Source: Chitinophagaceae bacterium (GTDB lineage Bacteria > Bacteroidota > Bacteroidia > Chitinophagales > Chitinophagaceae). Taken from it: DNA of 64,000 nt. This document shows positions 45,462 to 53,723 of this stretch, one piece after another. The notes beneath the pieces were generated by a model. It searched no databases. It had not been told where the DNA came from and was given only the letters and a program-made list of their open reading frames with translations. Numbering within the stretch: the stretch's first letter is position 1; each line of letters opens with the position of its first letter. Both the position numbers and the translations under genes were made by a program. The DNA lies in NCBI GenBank assembly GCA_019745155.1, contig JAIETM010000009.1, positions 56,191-120,190 on the forward strand, in the 5' to 3' direction.

Positions 45462-47462
45462 TTAATATCTCACAGTGAAGTTGATTTTTAAATTCTTCTC
45501 TCCATCGTTGAGGATGCGAAGGTTTTTCTCGATCATTTCATTGATGCTCCAATCCGGGAAGCTATAGCCAAACAATACCATGTTTTCCGGATTGAAATGC
45601 CCTTCCGCATCGTATTTACTTAACAGGGCTTTCATGCTTTCCAGTGTAAAGCCCGGATCAATTAAATATAAATGCTTTTGACAATAATAAGCCGTGTAAC
45701 CCGCCAGATTAATGGCTGTTGCCTGAACTGTAAGGCCATAACCATCGGCATTGAGCCAGGTAGCCAAAATGGTGGGCTTACCAAATTCTTCCATGATGGT
45801 GGTATCTGCCAACAAACTTGCCTTATTAAAACTATCCAACTTGTCTAAAGTGTTTTGGTTAGGCTCTTGCAGGATGTAATGTTTGAAACCCAAATCCAAT
45901 TCCTTATCCGGGTGTTCTTCTTTTATTTTGACGGCTGCCCGTTTGATGCGTTCAATGCCGATGTAATCTAATGTGGTGGGCAGGTTGTTTTCTTTGAGAA
46001 ACTCATGTGCTGCTTTCTGAGGCGCAATACTTAGATCAAATGCAGCAGGAATTTGTATAGCAATGAATCTTCTTGAAATCGAATCTTTTGAATTGATATC
46101 CATTAGTGCATGTGCTGACGAACCTGAGCCCGAAAAGAAGTCAAGAAGTATATCTTCATTATTGCTAAGTACAAATGAAATGAATTGACTGATGAAATTA
46201 ACAGGCTTCGGATTTGTGAAAATAGTCTTTGTTTCCGGGAACAATTCCTTTAAATCATATGACCCTATTCGACCATCAAAATCAATTACACTACTAAGTT
46301 TCTCCGAAAACTCTTTAGCATAAAGTTTAAGTTCAATTATTTTAGTCTCATCATCCCCAAACAAAATTTTGTCATTTTCAATTAATTCCTTCATAGTCGT
46401 TTCTGGGAATCGATAACCCATCAAAGGTTGCTTGCATGGCTTATTTGTTATTGGATGAATTACATCATAGCGATAGCCTTCTTTGCCTGGGTTATGAACG
46501 CTTTGGCTTCCAGTATAAATTCCGCCTTCATCAATGTATTTATACCGATCAAGCGGCCAAAGTTCGTTTTTGTGAGCCTTATACCATTTACTATACTGAT
46601 TTTTTAGTTCATCTAGATTTGTGAATCGAGTATTCAACTCATTGCCTTTTTCTATTAATAAGTCTTTTATATCTGATAGCTTACTTTTCCATTCACTCTC
46701 CAAAAGACTTTTTTGTTTTGCAAAACAAAGAACGTATTCGTGTTCAATTGCAATTTGTGTTGGATTATTATCCGTAGCGTTCTTCCAAACAATTGTGCCC
46801 AACCAATTTTCTTCACCAAACACATCATCACAAAGTAGCTTCAGGTTTGCCTGCTCATTGTCGTCAATAGAAATAAAAATTACGCCATCATCTTTCAATA
46901 AATCCCTTGCCAGCAGTAGGCGGCTGTACATAAACATGAGCCATGCACTGTGAGAAGCGGAACCTCGTTTGGTTAGGTCTAAAATTCGTTCAGCTTCTTC
47001 TTCGCTCACACTCAGTTTTTCTTGCAAGGCATCTTTGGTGTAGTTAAAGTTATCTGCATATACAAAGCCATCGCTGCCCGTATTGTAAGGCGGGTCTATA
47101 TAAATGCATTTAATTGCCCCGTTGTATGATTTAAGCAAATGCTTCAACCCATCCAGGTTATCGCCACTGATGTAAATATTTTCGCTGTTGGCGTTTTCGG
47201 GCAGGCTGTTATGGGCTTCGTTGGGCTGGATAACAGTGGTAGTTTCTGTACTTGCCAGCAACTTGGCATAGCTCTTACCCAAAAACTTGAGTTCATAGCC
47301 TTCCTGTACCACATTGGTTGTACTGGCTATTTCGGCTTTTAAACGCTCCACATCAAAACTGCCATCCGCTTTAAAGCAGCTTGGAAAATGTTCTTTTAGC
47401 ACTGCCAGTTGCTTGCTGTTGGGGTTAACCATATCGTTACGTTCTGTAATATCTTTTATCAT
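45462..47462 (-). CDS. Type III DNA methyltransferase, Mod subunit
   Basis: A 666-aa adenine methyltransferase of the beta class. DPPYNTG at 123-129 is the catalytic motif and FFSGSGSSAHALMD (near residue 440) the methyl-donor-binding motif; the order DPPY before FxGxG is the beta order. The middle is the target-recognition region. It would modify the island's recognition site and guide Res. The ATG at 47462 lies 13 bases after the mobile-mystery B stop. Confidence 0.92.
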   Translation of the reverse strand: MIKDITERNDMVNPNSKQLAVLKEHFPSCFKADGSFDVERLKAEIASTTNVVQEGYELKFLGKSYAKLLASTETTTVIQPNEAHNSLPENANSENIYISGDNLDGLKHLLKSYNGAIKCIYIDPPYNTGSDGFVYADNFNYTKDALQEKLSVSEEEAERILDLTKRGSASHSAWLMFMYSRLLLARDLLKDDGVIFISIDDNEQANLKLLCDDVFGEENWLGTIVWKNATDNNPTQIAIEHEYVLCFAKQKSLLESEWKSKLSDIKDLLIEKGNELNTRFTNLDELKNQYSKWYKAHKNELWPLDRYKYIDEGGIYTGSQSVHNPGKEGYRYDVIHPITNKPCKQPLMGYRFPETTMKELIENDKILFGDDETKIIELKLYAKEFSEKLSSVIDFDGRIGSYDLKELFPETKTIFTNPKPVNFISQFISFVLSNNEDILLDFFSGSGSSAHALMDINSKDSISRRFIAIQIPAAFDLSIAPQKAAHEFLKENNLPTTLDYIGIERIKRAAVKIKEEHPDKELDLGFKHYILQEPNQNTLDKLDSFNKASLLADTTIMEEFGKPTILATWLNADGYGLTVQATAINLAGYTAYYCQKHLYLIDPGFTLESMKALLSKYDAEGHFNPENMVLFGYSFPDWSINEMIEKNLRILNDGEKNLKINFTVRY

Positions 47463-47475
47463 CTTAACTTATATT

Positions 47476-48072
47476 TTATGATCGCGCAAACACAATTAAG
47501 TCTTTGAAGTCTCCTAGATCTGCAATTCTTACTGCCTTTAAATATATCTCTCTGTAATCCTGCTCTTTCTTTTTATTCAATGTACCCCATGTATAGATCG
47601 GCAACTTATATAATTTTTCAATCATGATATCTGCCATCAAGCGGCTGTGCCTGCCATTGCCATTGGGAAAACAATGAATGCTTACCAAGCGGTGCTTGAA
47701 CCGCAACACCAGTTCATCCGGCGCATAAGCTTGGTGCGCGTACCAGTATTGTGCATCATCCAGCAAACCACGCAACGCCGGTGCTATCTGCCATTTGTCT
47801 ACACCCAAGTTTTTATTCGTTTTTCTAAACTCTCCTGCCCATTGCCACACTTGGCCATACATACGTTTATGCAATGTCTTGATAAACTCTTCAGAGAACA
47901 ATTGTTAGGGCTTAATATTTCTGCCCAGACTCCATTGCACGGCCTGCTCTATGTTTTGCTGCTCAAACTCATCCAGCTCACCACGAGTGGTAATGGTAGA
48001 GATGAGCAGCCCTTCTTTTTCATCTTCATCAAGCGGCGTTTGTCCGTCTATATAATCAAAGTCTAATCCCAT
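47476..48072 (-). pseudogene. Mobile mystery protein B (Fic family), broken by an in-frame stop
   Basis: Two adjacent frames read as one protein. An N-terminal 55 codons from 48072 (MGLDFDYIDGQTPLDEDEKE... ending RNIKP) are followed by TAA at 47905-47907 and then in the same frame QLFSEEFIKTLHKRMYGQVW to the end at 47476. The Fic core motif HCFPNGNGR is intact. Mobile mystery proteins B are usually one continuous Fic protein, so the TAA is probably a nonsense mutation (for example from AAA) or a sequencing error. Translation could resume at the TTG at 47901. It overlaps the mystery A gene by 10 bases. Confidence 0.7.
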
Positions 48073-48521
48073 AAAGCTTTTGGTAATTCCTGTTGAATCA
48101 GCTTTGCCCTTTCTTCAATGGCTTGCTGTATGCGCTCTTGGCTGTTTTCCTGATCTTCCAATCGCATAGAATGGGATGTGCGCAACACAATTTCCTTTGC
48201 CAGCGCTTTTGCTCTACGTTCTATCAACTGATCAATACTGCCATCCTTGGGTACAAAACCGTAAACCAATTCCATATCCATGGCATGGGCTGCTTCGCGC
48301 AAAGACTTGAGCGTGATAGAGCCATCCTGCTCGCGTTGTTCTATTTCCTGCGCACTCTGCCGTGTTATAGACAAGCGGTTACCCAATTGTTGCATGCTCA
48401 TACCAATAGCGGTACGCACCGCTTTAATCCATCCCGTAGGTGGTGGCACCAGGGTTTGCAGTTGCGCATAGGCCTGCATTTTACGACCCAACTGTTGTAT
48501 CAGTAATGATTTTTTTCGCAT
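48063..48521 (-). CDS. Mobile mystery protein A (XRE-type regulator)
   Basis: A 152-aa protein of the mobile mystery A family with a helix-turn-helix near 40-70 (SMQQLGNRLSITRQSAQEIE). The pair A/B is found in mobile elements and resembles a toxin-antitoxin unit. It overlaps the start of B by 10 bases. Upstream copies of AAGGGTATAACCTGACAA-type words (at 48527, 48557 and 48596) may be its operator. Confidence 0.85.
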   Translation of the reverse strand: MRKKSLLIQQLGRKMQAYAQLQTLVPPPTGWIKAVRTAIGMSMQQLGNRLSITRQSAQEIEQREQDGSITLKSLREAAHAMDMELVYGFVPKDGSIDQLIERRAKALAKEIVLRTSHSMRLEDQENSQERIQQAIEERAKLIQQELPKALWD

Positions 48522-48524
48522 TTT

Positions 48525-48612
48525 GTAAGGGTATAACCTGACAAATTTTGATCAAATGTAAGGGTATAACCTGACAATACACATTAAAAAATCAGGTTAT
48601 AGCCTGACAAAA
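48525..48612. promoter_or_regulatory. Direct repeats upstream of mobile mystery A
   Basis: Three related copies of GGGTATAACCTGACAA (the third GGTTATAGCCTGACAA) at about 48530, 48562 and 48594, spaced about 32 bases. They lie directly before the XRE regulator gene and suggest an autoregulatory site. Confidence 0.55.
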
Positions 48613-48712
48613 ACATTTAACTTATTGGTTATTAATAAAATTTAACTAATGGTTGATAGACCATAGTTAATGGTTTTTGGTTGGTAGTTGCTAGTTGAGG
48701 GTTATGGGCAAC

Positions 48713-48734
48713 AAAAAACCCCGAGAATTCGGGG
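48713..48734 (-). terminator. Terminator after tRNA-Phe
   Basis: CCCCGAATTCTCGGGG stem followed on the minus strand by TTTTTTG, directly after the tRNA. Confidence 0.8.
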
Positions 48735-48740
48735 TTGTTG

Positions 48741-48813
48741 TGGTGTGGGGCGGGATCGAACCGCCGACACAAGGATTTTCAGTCCTTTGCTCTACCGACT
48801 GAGCTACCGCACC
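48741..48813 (-). tRNA. tRNA-Phe (GAA)
   Basis: A 73-base minus-strand tRNA. D arm GCTC/GAGC, anticodon arm AAGGA-CTGAAAA-TCCTT with anticodon GAA, and T arm GGCGG-TTCGATC-CCGCC are all paired. The acceptor GGTGCGG/CCACACC has one C-A mismatch (position 5 with 68). CCA is not encoded. A terminator follows directly. Confidence 0.93.
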
Positions 48814-48895
48814 TTCGCTAAAGCTTCGGTGCGCAGGCGCACCAAAAGCGTTTTCTTTTATCTATCGTGCAAAAATGCACTTTATTTCTTTTAAC

Positions 48896-48945
48896 TCCTT
48901 TGCTCGGACTTTATCCCGATTTTTCGGGAGACTGAGCTATGTGCC
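48896..48945 (-). pseudogene. Decayed tRNA-Phe copy with hairpin insertion
   Basis: The minus strand reads GCACATAGCTCAGTC, a 24-base segment including a CCCGA/TCGGG hairpin, and then GAGCAAAGGA, matching the D arm and start of the anticodon arm of the tRNA at 48741 with about 24 extra bases in the D loop. It stops before the anticodon loop. Confidence 0.55.
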
Positions 48946-49157
48946 TGCGTTAGAACTTCGGCACACAGGCCGCACCTTCGCTCACTTAATGTAAGTGGGG
49001 TGCAAAAATAGGGGCTGAACACACAATGAACAAGTTTTCCCCCATTAATTTCTGAAAACAGGGACAGGTGATTGGCTTTATTCACCGCAAAAATGCGGAG
49101 AATAGACTCGCTAATCTCCGCATCGTGCTATAAAATAGACTTGTATCAATATGGTTA

Positions 49158-49943
49158 CTACCCGAAAACAGGGGTCTGCATGCGCTCCAGTACCAGGTTC
49201 CACAAAGCAGTTCTGCGCTGCAAAGCCTTGATAGCCGCCTGCGTAGCTTCGGCCCACTTAATGGCATCATCGCCACAAAGGCGCTCTACCATCTGCAAAG
49301 CCAACTGGCTGTGGTGGTCGCCATCTACTTCAATATGGCGCTCTAAATAGTATTGGAAAGTCTTGAGTCTGCCCCCAAAACGCTGGTTCAAATCGGTTAC
49401 CAGGGCATGGAACATATCGGGTATTAGGTCTTCACGGCCAAATGTAAACACTGCTGCCTGCACATGGGCAGGCTGGTTCATGATTACATGAAACGTATAG
49501 TTTACAAATTGCTGAATGGCATCGGGCAAGTGCAGTTTCTGCATGGCTTCATGTACCGGAATACCACTCTGTACATAATGAATGAACTGGCCCATCACAT
49601 CGGTATTGGCGCCCAGCTCCTGCATGGCTTGGAGGTATAATTCAAAATGACTGAGTCTATTGCCTGCCACATCTACATCACTTTCTTCGCCGGTCACAAT
49701 TTCATTGATGAGGAAGCGCGTAGCCGCATCGCCCTTGGGCACCCAAGGCGTGGTGGTGCAGGTGAGCTGCTGCTGTAAGCTCTTGAGCAAGCTCATGAAA
49801 TCCCATACGGCAAATACATGGGCTTCTGTAAATAATTGAACATGAGACAGTTCGCGCATCTGCGCGTATAAGTGGTGGTGCACAATCTCGGCTCTGTAAG
49901 GCGCAATGGCTTCCTGTAATGCAAGTATGCGGGGGTTTTGCAT
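49158..49943 (-). CDS. DUF3050-family protein
   Basis: A 261-aa helical protein of the DUF3050 family, whose members have a haem-oxygenase-like helix bundle. Motifs seen are HVFAVWDFMSLLKSLQ, ESDVDVAGNRLSHFELY, and HIEVDGDHHSQLA with several histidines that might bind metal. Its reaction is unknown. The ATG at 49943 is preferred to an upstream TTG. The gene stands alone between the tRNA and repeat-rich DNA. Confidence 0.8.
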   Translation of the reverse strand: MQNPRILALQEAIAPYRAEIVHHHLYAQMRELSHVQLFTEAHVFAVWDFMSLLKSLQQQLTCTTTPWVPKGDAATRFLINEIVTGEESDVDVAGNRLSHFELYLQAMQELGANTDVMGQFIHYVQSGIPVHEAMQKLHLPDAIQQFVNYTFHVIMNQPAHVQAAVFTFGREDLIPDMFHALVTDLNQRFGGRLKTFQYYLERHIEVDGDHHSQLALQMVERLCGDDAIKWAEATQAAIKALQRRTALWNLVLERMQTPVFG

Positions 49944-49967
49944 GATATCAGTTTTGAGGTAAAACAA

Positions 49968-50575
49968 ATAATGGGCGGCAAAGTTGGGGGTTTGCGGGGA
50001 AAATCAATGTGAGATTTGACATTGACGCAGGTTTTTTGCTTAACCGCAAAGGCGCTAAGGCGCAAGGTTTCGCGAGGAAGACCATTTGAAATTTCTCGAG
50101 AAGATATTACCGCAGAGGGGCAGAGTCAACAGAGTTAGCGCAGAGAATATCAATTTGAGATTTATTATTTGAGATTTGATATTGAAGCAGATTTTTTACT
50201 TAACCGCAAAGGCACAAAGACGCTAAGGTTCGCGAGGATGATTATTTGACATTTCTCTAGGAAGATTTTACCGCAGAGGGGCAGAGTCAACAGAGTTGGC
50301 GCAGAGAATATCAATTTGAGATTTATTATTTGAGATTTGATATTGTCTTAGCGCCACTTTGCGGCATAGCGTCCTCGGGGTGAAATAAAAACCAGTAATC
50401 ATCAACCAAAAACAAGAAACCAATAACCAGTAACTATCAACTATAACCCATGGTCTATGAGCCATCAGCTTATTTAACTAAAGACCAAGAGTCCTACGAA
50501 GCCTTGGCGTAGTAGGGCGAGCCAAAGACCAAAGACTTTCTCGCTAGAATTACAGAACTTTGCCAAAATTTTTCT
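49968..50575. repeat. Repeat-rich intergenic region
   Basis: About 600 bases without a gene. Two near-tandem units (about 50003-50149 and 50150-50310, the second 161 bases) and a partial third share the words AACCGCAAAGGC, CGCGAGGA, CGCAGAGGGGCAGAGTC. Bases 50052-50123 are the inverse of 36541-36612. Degenerate GACCAAAGAC-type words follow to 50540. Confidence 0.7.
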
Positions 50576-51649
50576 ATGCAGTTCCGCAATTTCAAAATGG
50601 TGGGTTATGTGGTGTATGGCCGTGGTGCTTTCAATCAGTTAGACGAAATACTCGCTCCCCAACGCAAGGGCGATGCACCCATGGTGTTTCTGGTTGACCA
50701 TTTCTTTGAAGGCAAGCCCCTCGTGAACCGCATCCCGCTGCGCGGAAAAGACAAGATCATTTTTGTAGATGTTACTTACGAACCTAAGACCACTTATGTG
50801 GATTCACTCGCGAAAGAACTGAAAGAAAGTTTCGGCACCGTTAGCGGTATTATCGGTATTGGTGGCGGTTCTGCTATGGACTTAGCCAAAGCCGTTTCAC
50901 TGATGATGAATAACCCCGGCTCTTCTGCAGATTACCAAGGCTGGGATTTGGTGAAACAAGCCGGTGTCTATAAAGTAGGTATTCCTACCCTTAGCGGTAC
51001 CGGCGCTGAAGTGAGCAGAACAACGGTTTTAACCGGACCCAACCGCAAGTTGGGTATGAATTCTGATTTCACACCATTCGATCAAATAGTCCTCGATCCA
51101 GAACTCACCAAAGATGCACCAGCCAACCAGCGTTTCTACACAGGTATGGATTGCTATATCCATTGCATCGAAAGTTTAGAAGGCACTTACCTCAACGAGT
51201 TCAGCAAATCATACGGCGAGAAAGCATTGGAATTATGTCGCTACGTATTCTTAGAAAAAGACCAGTGGGATGAAGAATGCGATGATAAACTGATGATGGC
51301 GTCTTATGCAGGTGGTATGAGCATTGCTTATAGTCAGGTTGGTGTAGCACACGCCGTAAGCTATGGCCTTAGCTTCTTGTTAGGCACCAAGCATGGTATT
51401 GGTAATTGTATTGTGATGAATCACCTGGAAGAATATTATCCTGCAGGCACTGCCGAATTCAAACGCATGGTGGAAAAAGGTGGATATACTATTCCAACAG
51501 GTATTTGTGCCGGCTTAACCGATGAGCAGTTTGATACCATGATCAATGTGAGCCTAGGCATGAAGCCACTATGGGAAAATGCACTGGGTAAGGATTGGGA
51601 AAAAATCATGACCAGAGAAAAACTGCGCGCACTCTACGAGAAACTCTAA
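50576..51649 (+). CDS. KdnB-like iron-containing alcohol dehydrogenase
   Basis: A 357-aa iron-dependent alcohol dehydrogenase closely resembling 3-deoxy-manno-octulosonate 8-oxidase (KdnB), which makes the 8-oxo intermediate of 8-amino-Kdo in Shewanella lipopolysaccharide. The N-terminus (FRNFKMVGYVVYGRGAFNQL) and GGGSAMDLAKAVSLM nucleotide loop match. Metal ligands are expected in DCYIHCIES, GVAHAVSYGLSF and TKHGIGN. The usual partner aminotransferase KdnA is not beside it. It starts at an ATG and shares a strand with the next gene, two bases on. Confidence 0.8.
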   Translation: MQFRNFKMVGYVVYGRGAFNQLDEILAPQRKGDAPMVFLVDHFFEGKPLVNRIPLRGKDKIIFVDVTYEPKTTYVDSLAKELKESFGTVSGIIGIGGGSAMDLAKAVSLMMNNPGSSADYQGWDLVKQAGVYKVGIPTLSGTGAEVSRTTVLTGPNRKLGMNSDFTPFDQIVLDPELTKDAPANQRFYTGMDCYIHCIESLEGTYLNEFSKSYGEKALELCRYVFLEKDQWDEECDDKLMMASYAGGMSIAYSQVGVAHAVSYGLSFLLGTKHGIGNCIVMNHLEEYYPAGTAEFKRMVEKGGYTIPTGICAGLTDEQFDTMINVSLGMKPLWENALGKDWEKIMTREKLRALYEKL

Positions 51650-51651
51650 GC

Positions 51652-52164
51652 ATGCATCATTGTCAAATGCTCTCAGCAGACATCATGGGCCATTATTGGC
51701 ATGAGCGCTGTTTGCCTGAGTTGCATACCCAGATTCAAAGTCGTTTACCTTTTCTGCTAAACCCTTCAGGTGGCTGGACAGCATATGCCAATGATGCGGT
51801 GGTGCTTACTGAAGACTTTACCCAACAAAAAACGATTATCCGTTTAGCACAACATCCTTTTCTGGGTTTTGCGCATATTGCTTGCGATTGGATATTCTAT
51901 ACCAAACAAGCAGGCGAAACAGCAAACCTTATTACAGCAGAACTCTGTATTGTCTTTGCCGATGCTGCTGCACAAACTGCAGCGATAGAATGGATTGTGG
52001 CGCATTATCAAAAAGCCGGAGGCTTGGTAGTGCCACATCCACAAGCAAATATTGCCATCACTTGTGATCCACATGCCGCACCGGATGTGGTGATGAAAAA
52101 AATTCAACTAGATCATCAGCCTGCGCTCTTGCTGACAACAGCGGGTGCATTTTATTCCGCTTAA
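51652..52164 (+). CDS. Conserved hypothetical protein downstream of the KdnB-like gene
   Basis: A 170-aa protein that starts at the ATG at 51652, two bases after the upstream stop, so the two are probably coupled. It is neutral and has no signal or membrane segment. No family is recognised. A C-terminal terminator follows at once. Its tight link to the KdnB-like gene suggests a role in the same pathway, but this is inference. Confidence 0.6.
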   Translation: MHHCQMLSADIMGHYWHERCLPELHTQIQSRLPFLLNPSGGWTAYANDAVVLTEDFTQQKTIIRLAQHPFLGFAHIACDWIFYTKQAGETANLITAELCIVFADAAAQTAAIEWIVAHYQKAGGLVVPHPQANIAITCDPHAAPDVVMKKIQLDHQPALLLTTAGAFYSA

Positions 52165-52172
52165 AAAATCCC

Positions 52173-52196
52173 CCCACGATACCGTGGGTGTTTTTT
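52173..52196 (+). terminator. Terminator after the KdnB-like operon
   Basis: CCCACG/CGTGGG stem (4-base loop), then TG and TTTTTT. It lies just before the next gene at 52207. Confidence 0.85.
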
Positions 52197-52206
52197 ATCT
52201 TTCATC

Positions 52207-53652
52207 ATGCGCAACAAACAACAGCTTTCTTTTCTGGCTGGCATCCTACTTTTCGTCTTCATGCTTGTCAATCCTTTTGGCTTTGAGCCCAAAGCTGCAA
52301 AAGTATTGGCTGTTGCTACGCTGATGATTACTTGGTGGATTACCGAAGCAGCAGCCATGCCTGTGGTGGCATTGATACCACTAGTCTTGTTCCCGCTAAT
52401 GGGTATTTGCAAAATGGAAGATGCCGCTGCGCCCTATGCCAATAGCGTGGTGTTTTTGTTCATGGGCGGATTCATCATTGGTTTAGCAATAGAGAAATGG
52501 TTCTTGCATAAACGCATTGCCTTGAATATTATACGCGTTACGGGTACCAGTGGCAACAGAATTGTCTTAGGCTTTATTCTGGCCACCGGTTTTCTAAGCA
52601 TGTGGTTGAGCAATACCGCCACCACCATTATGATGTACCCCATTGCCATGAGTGTGGTAACTGTGATGGAAGAAAACCACAAGGGTGAAGGCAAGATTGG
52701 CAATATGGCAATCTGCTTATTGTTGTCAATTGCCTACGCATCTAATTTCGGTGGTATTGCCACCATCATCGGCACACCACCCAATGTGGCATTTGTTGGT
52801 TTCTTAGAAAAGAAATACCAATACACATTTCAGTTTATCGATTGGATGCTGCTCTGCTTACCTATTGCCGCCTTGCTAATGCTCACATTATACTGGACCA
52901 TGACGCGTTGGCTATTCCGCAATGGCATTGCACATGATACGGCTACTGCAGCTTTGATCAAAACAGAATTGCAGCAGATGGGTAAAATCTCCGGCCCCGA
53001 AAAAAGAGTGCTCATCATTTTTGCTGGTACCGCTTTACTGTGGATCACCAGAGACCTGATCAATGCTGCGCAAACGTTAGTGAAACTGGATGATACCATG
53101 ATTGCCATGGCCGGTGCCATTGCACTGTTTCTGGTGCCGAGTGATAGTCAAGCACCGGAACGCAAGCATTTGTTGGATTGGCATGATACACAGAAAATGT
53201 CCTGGGGTATTTTGTTGTTGTTTGGTGGCGGCATTACCCTGGCCAATCAATTGGAGAAAGCAGGCTTGATTCAACAACTAGGTAATTTCATTGCCAGCTA
53301 TTCAGGCAGTAATCTGCTCTTGCTCATTTTCGCCACCACCATTCTCTCCATTTTCATCAGTGAAGTGATGAGCAATGTGGCGCAGGTGATTGTATTTGCA
53401 CCAGTGATGGCCGGCATTGCCGATGCACTCAAAATTGATCCGCTATATCTGGGTATACCGATGACACTCGGCGCCAGCTGCGCCAGTATGCTGCCCATGG
53501 GTACACCGCCTAATGCCATCGTATTCGCCAGCGGCCGATTGAAACTGAACGATATGCTGAAAACAGGTTTGGTGATGAACCTGATTGCCACCATACTCAT
53601 TACTTTGTTTTCATATTATCTTATTCCGGTATTGGTGCACACGATTCGTTAA
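52207..53652 (+). CDS. SLC13/DASS-family anion transporter
   Basis: A 481-aa membrane carrier with about 11 hydrophobic segments, matching the divalent anion:sodium symporter family (dicarboxylates, citrate, sulphate). The first SNT motif is WLSNTATTIMMYPIA and the second is EVMSNVAQVIVF, where V replaces the usual T. The signature GIATIIGTPPNVAF and its repeat MLPMGTPPNAIVF are both clear. The substrate is unknown. It lies between two terminators, so it is probably its own transcript. Confidence 0.92.
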   Translation: MRNKQQLSFLAGILLFVFMLVNPFGFEPKAAKVLAVATLMITWWITEAAAMPVVALIPLVLFPLMGICKMEDAAAPYANSVVFLFMGGFIIGLAIEKWFLHKRIALNIIRVTGTSGNRIVLGFILATGFLSMWLSNTATTIMMYPIAMSVVTVMEENHKGEGKIGNMAICLLLSIAYASNFGGIATIIGTPPNVAFVGFLEKKYQYTFQFIDWMLLCLPIAALLMLTLYWTMTRWLFRNGIAHDTATAALIKTELQQMGKISGPEKRVLIIFAGTALLWITRDLINAAQTLVKLDDTMIAMAGAIALFLVPSDSQAPERKHLLDWHDTQKMSWGILLLFGGGITLANQLEKAGLIQQLGNFIASYSGSNLLLLIFATTILSIFISEVMSNVAQVIVFAPVMAGIADALKIDPLYLGIPMTLGASCASMLPMGTPPNAIVFASGRLKLNDMLKTGLVMNLIATILITLFSYYLIPVLVHTIR

Positions 53653-53723
53653 TCAGTGCGAGATTTCACACAAGCACAAGGGCAAATTCCTTTTCTTTGC
53701 AGCGCCATTAAAGCCCGATCAAT

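Noticed and set aside
50003..50350. Possible CRISPR or gene array
   Set aside because: The units are about 150-160 bases, non-coding and belong to the interspersed repeat family seen at 36.5 and 39.3 kb.
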